Assembly: GCA_934417455.1 (NCBI GenBank) | Contig: CAKRWK010000050.1 | Span: 1 to 7,358, forward strand | Length of the DNA stretch: 7,358 nt | Source: an uncultured Eubacteriales bacterium | GTDB lineage: Bacteria; Bacillota; Clostridia; Oscillospirales; CAG-272 | Direction of reading: 5' to 3' | In this document: piece by piece, positions 7,349 through 7,358 of the stretch | Numbering within the stretch: position 1 is the first letter of the stretch | How the letters are laid out: every line of letters begins with the position of its first letter | Program-made: the position numbers and the translations under genes | The notes under the pieces: model-generated | Database searches by the model: none | What the model was told of the DNA's origin: nothing | Seen by the model: the letters and a program-made list of their open reading frames with translations, nothing else

Positions 7349-7358
7349 GGTACCGATA
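7342..7358 (+). other. Possible translation start region of cotJC at the window edge
   Basis: Around the cotJB stop the sequence reads ATGGTGAGG, then seven bases and a final A. GTGAGG could be a ribosome site for an ATG starting at or just after 7358, or the overlapping ATG/GTG (7342/7345) could itself start a gene. cotJC normally follows cotJB, so its start is expected here, but no diagnostic residue is inside the window. Confidence 0.25.

Overview
The window is a 7.36 kb piece of bacterial chromosome, compact and roughly balanced in GC. It most resembles a spore-forming lineage of Bacillota, probably class Clostridia. Three things point there: spore-coat genes of the cotJ type at the right edge, a cytidylate-kinase-like P-loop protein common in Clostridia, and a Cys-rich variant of the Lgt family (GCFFAGCCYG) that I associate from memory with clostridial genomes. 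The species cannot be named from sequence alone. I see no mobile element, CRISPR array, tRNA or rRNA.

Left block (1-3116, + strand): the C-terminal two thirds of uvrA (nucleotide excision repair) overlaps dut (dUTPase) by the ATGA arrangement, and an lgt-family gene follows 33 bases later. The three look co-transcribed and end at a strong bidirectional hairpin at 3121-3152.

Middle block (3179-5739, - strand): an RluA-family pseudouridine synthase with an S4 domain, then upp (uracil salvage), then the cytidylate-kinase-like gene. upp has a near-consensus sigma-A promoter and its own terminator, but that terminator leaves only 26 bases before the pseudouridine synthase start. The kinase-like gene has its own extended -10 promoter in a 99-base divergent gap shared with nnrD.

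Right block (5839-7358, + strand): nnrD (repair of hydrated NAD(P)H) stands alone. After it come cotJA and cotJB, which overlap by ATGA and sit behind a sequence resembling a sporulation sigma-E promoter. cotJC, usually the third gene, would begin at or just past the edge.

Most of the content is housekeeping: two enzymes keep DNA clean (UvrA, Dut), one salvages uracil (Upp), one repairs damaged cofactor (NnrD), one modifies rRNA. I found no convincing new multi-gene system. The points most worth a second look are the substituted active-site positions in Lgt, an orphan consensus promoter firing antisense into the kinase-like gene, the uvrA-dut coupling, and the cotJ promoter with its 5' hairpin.
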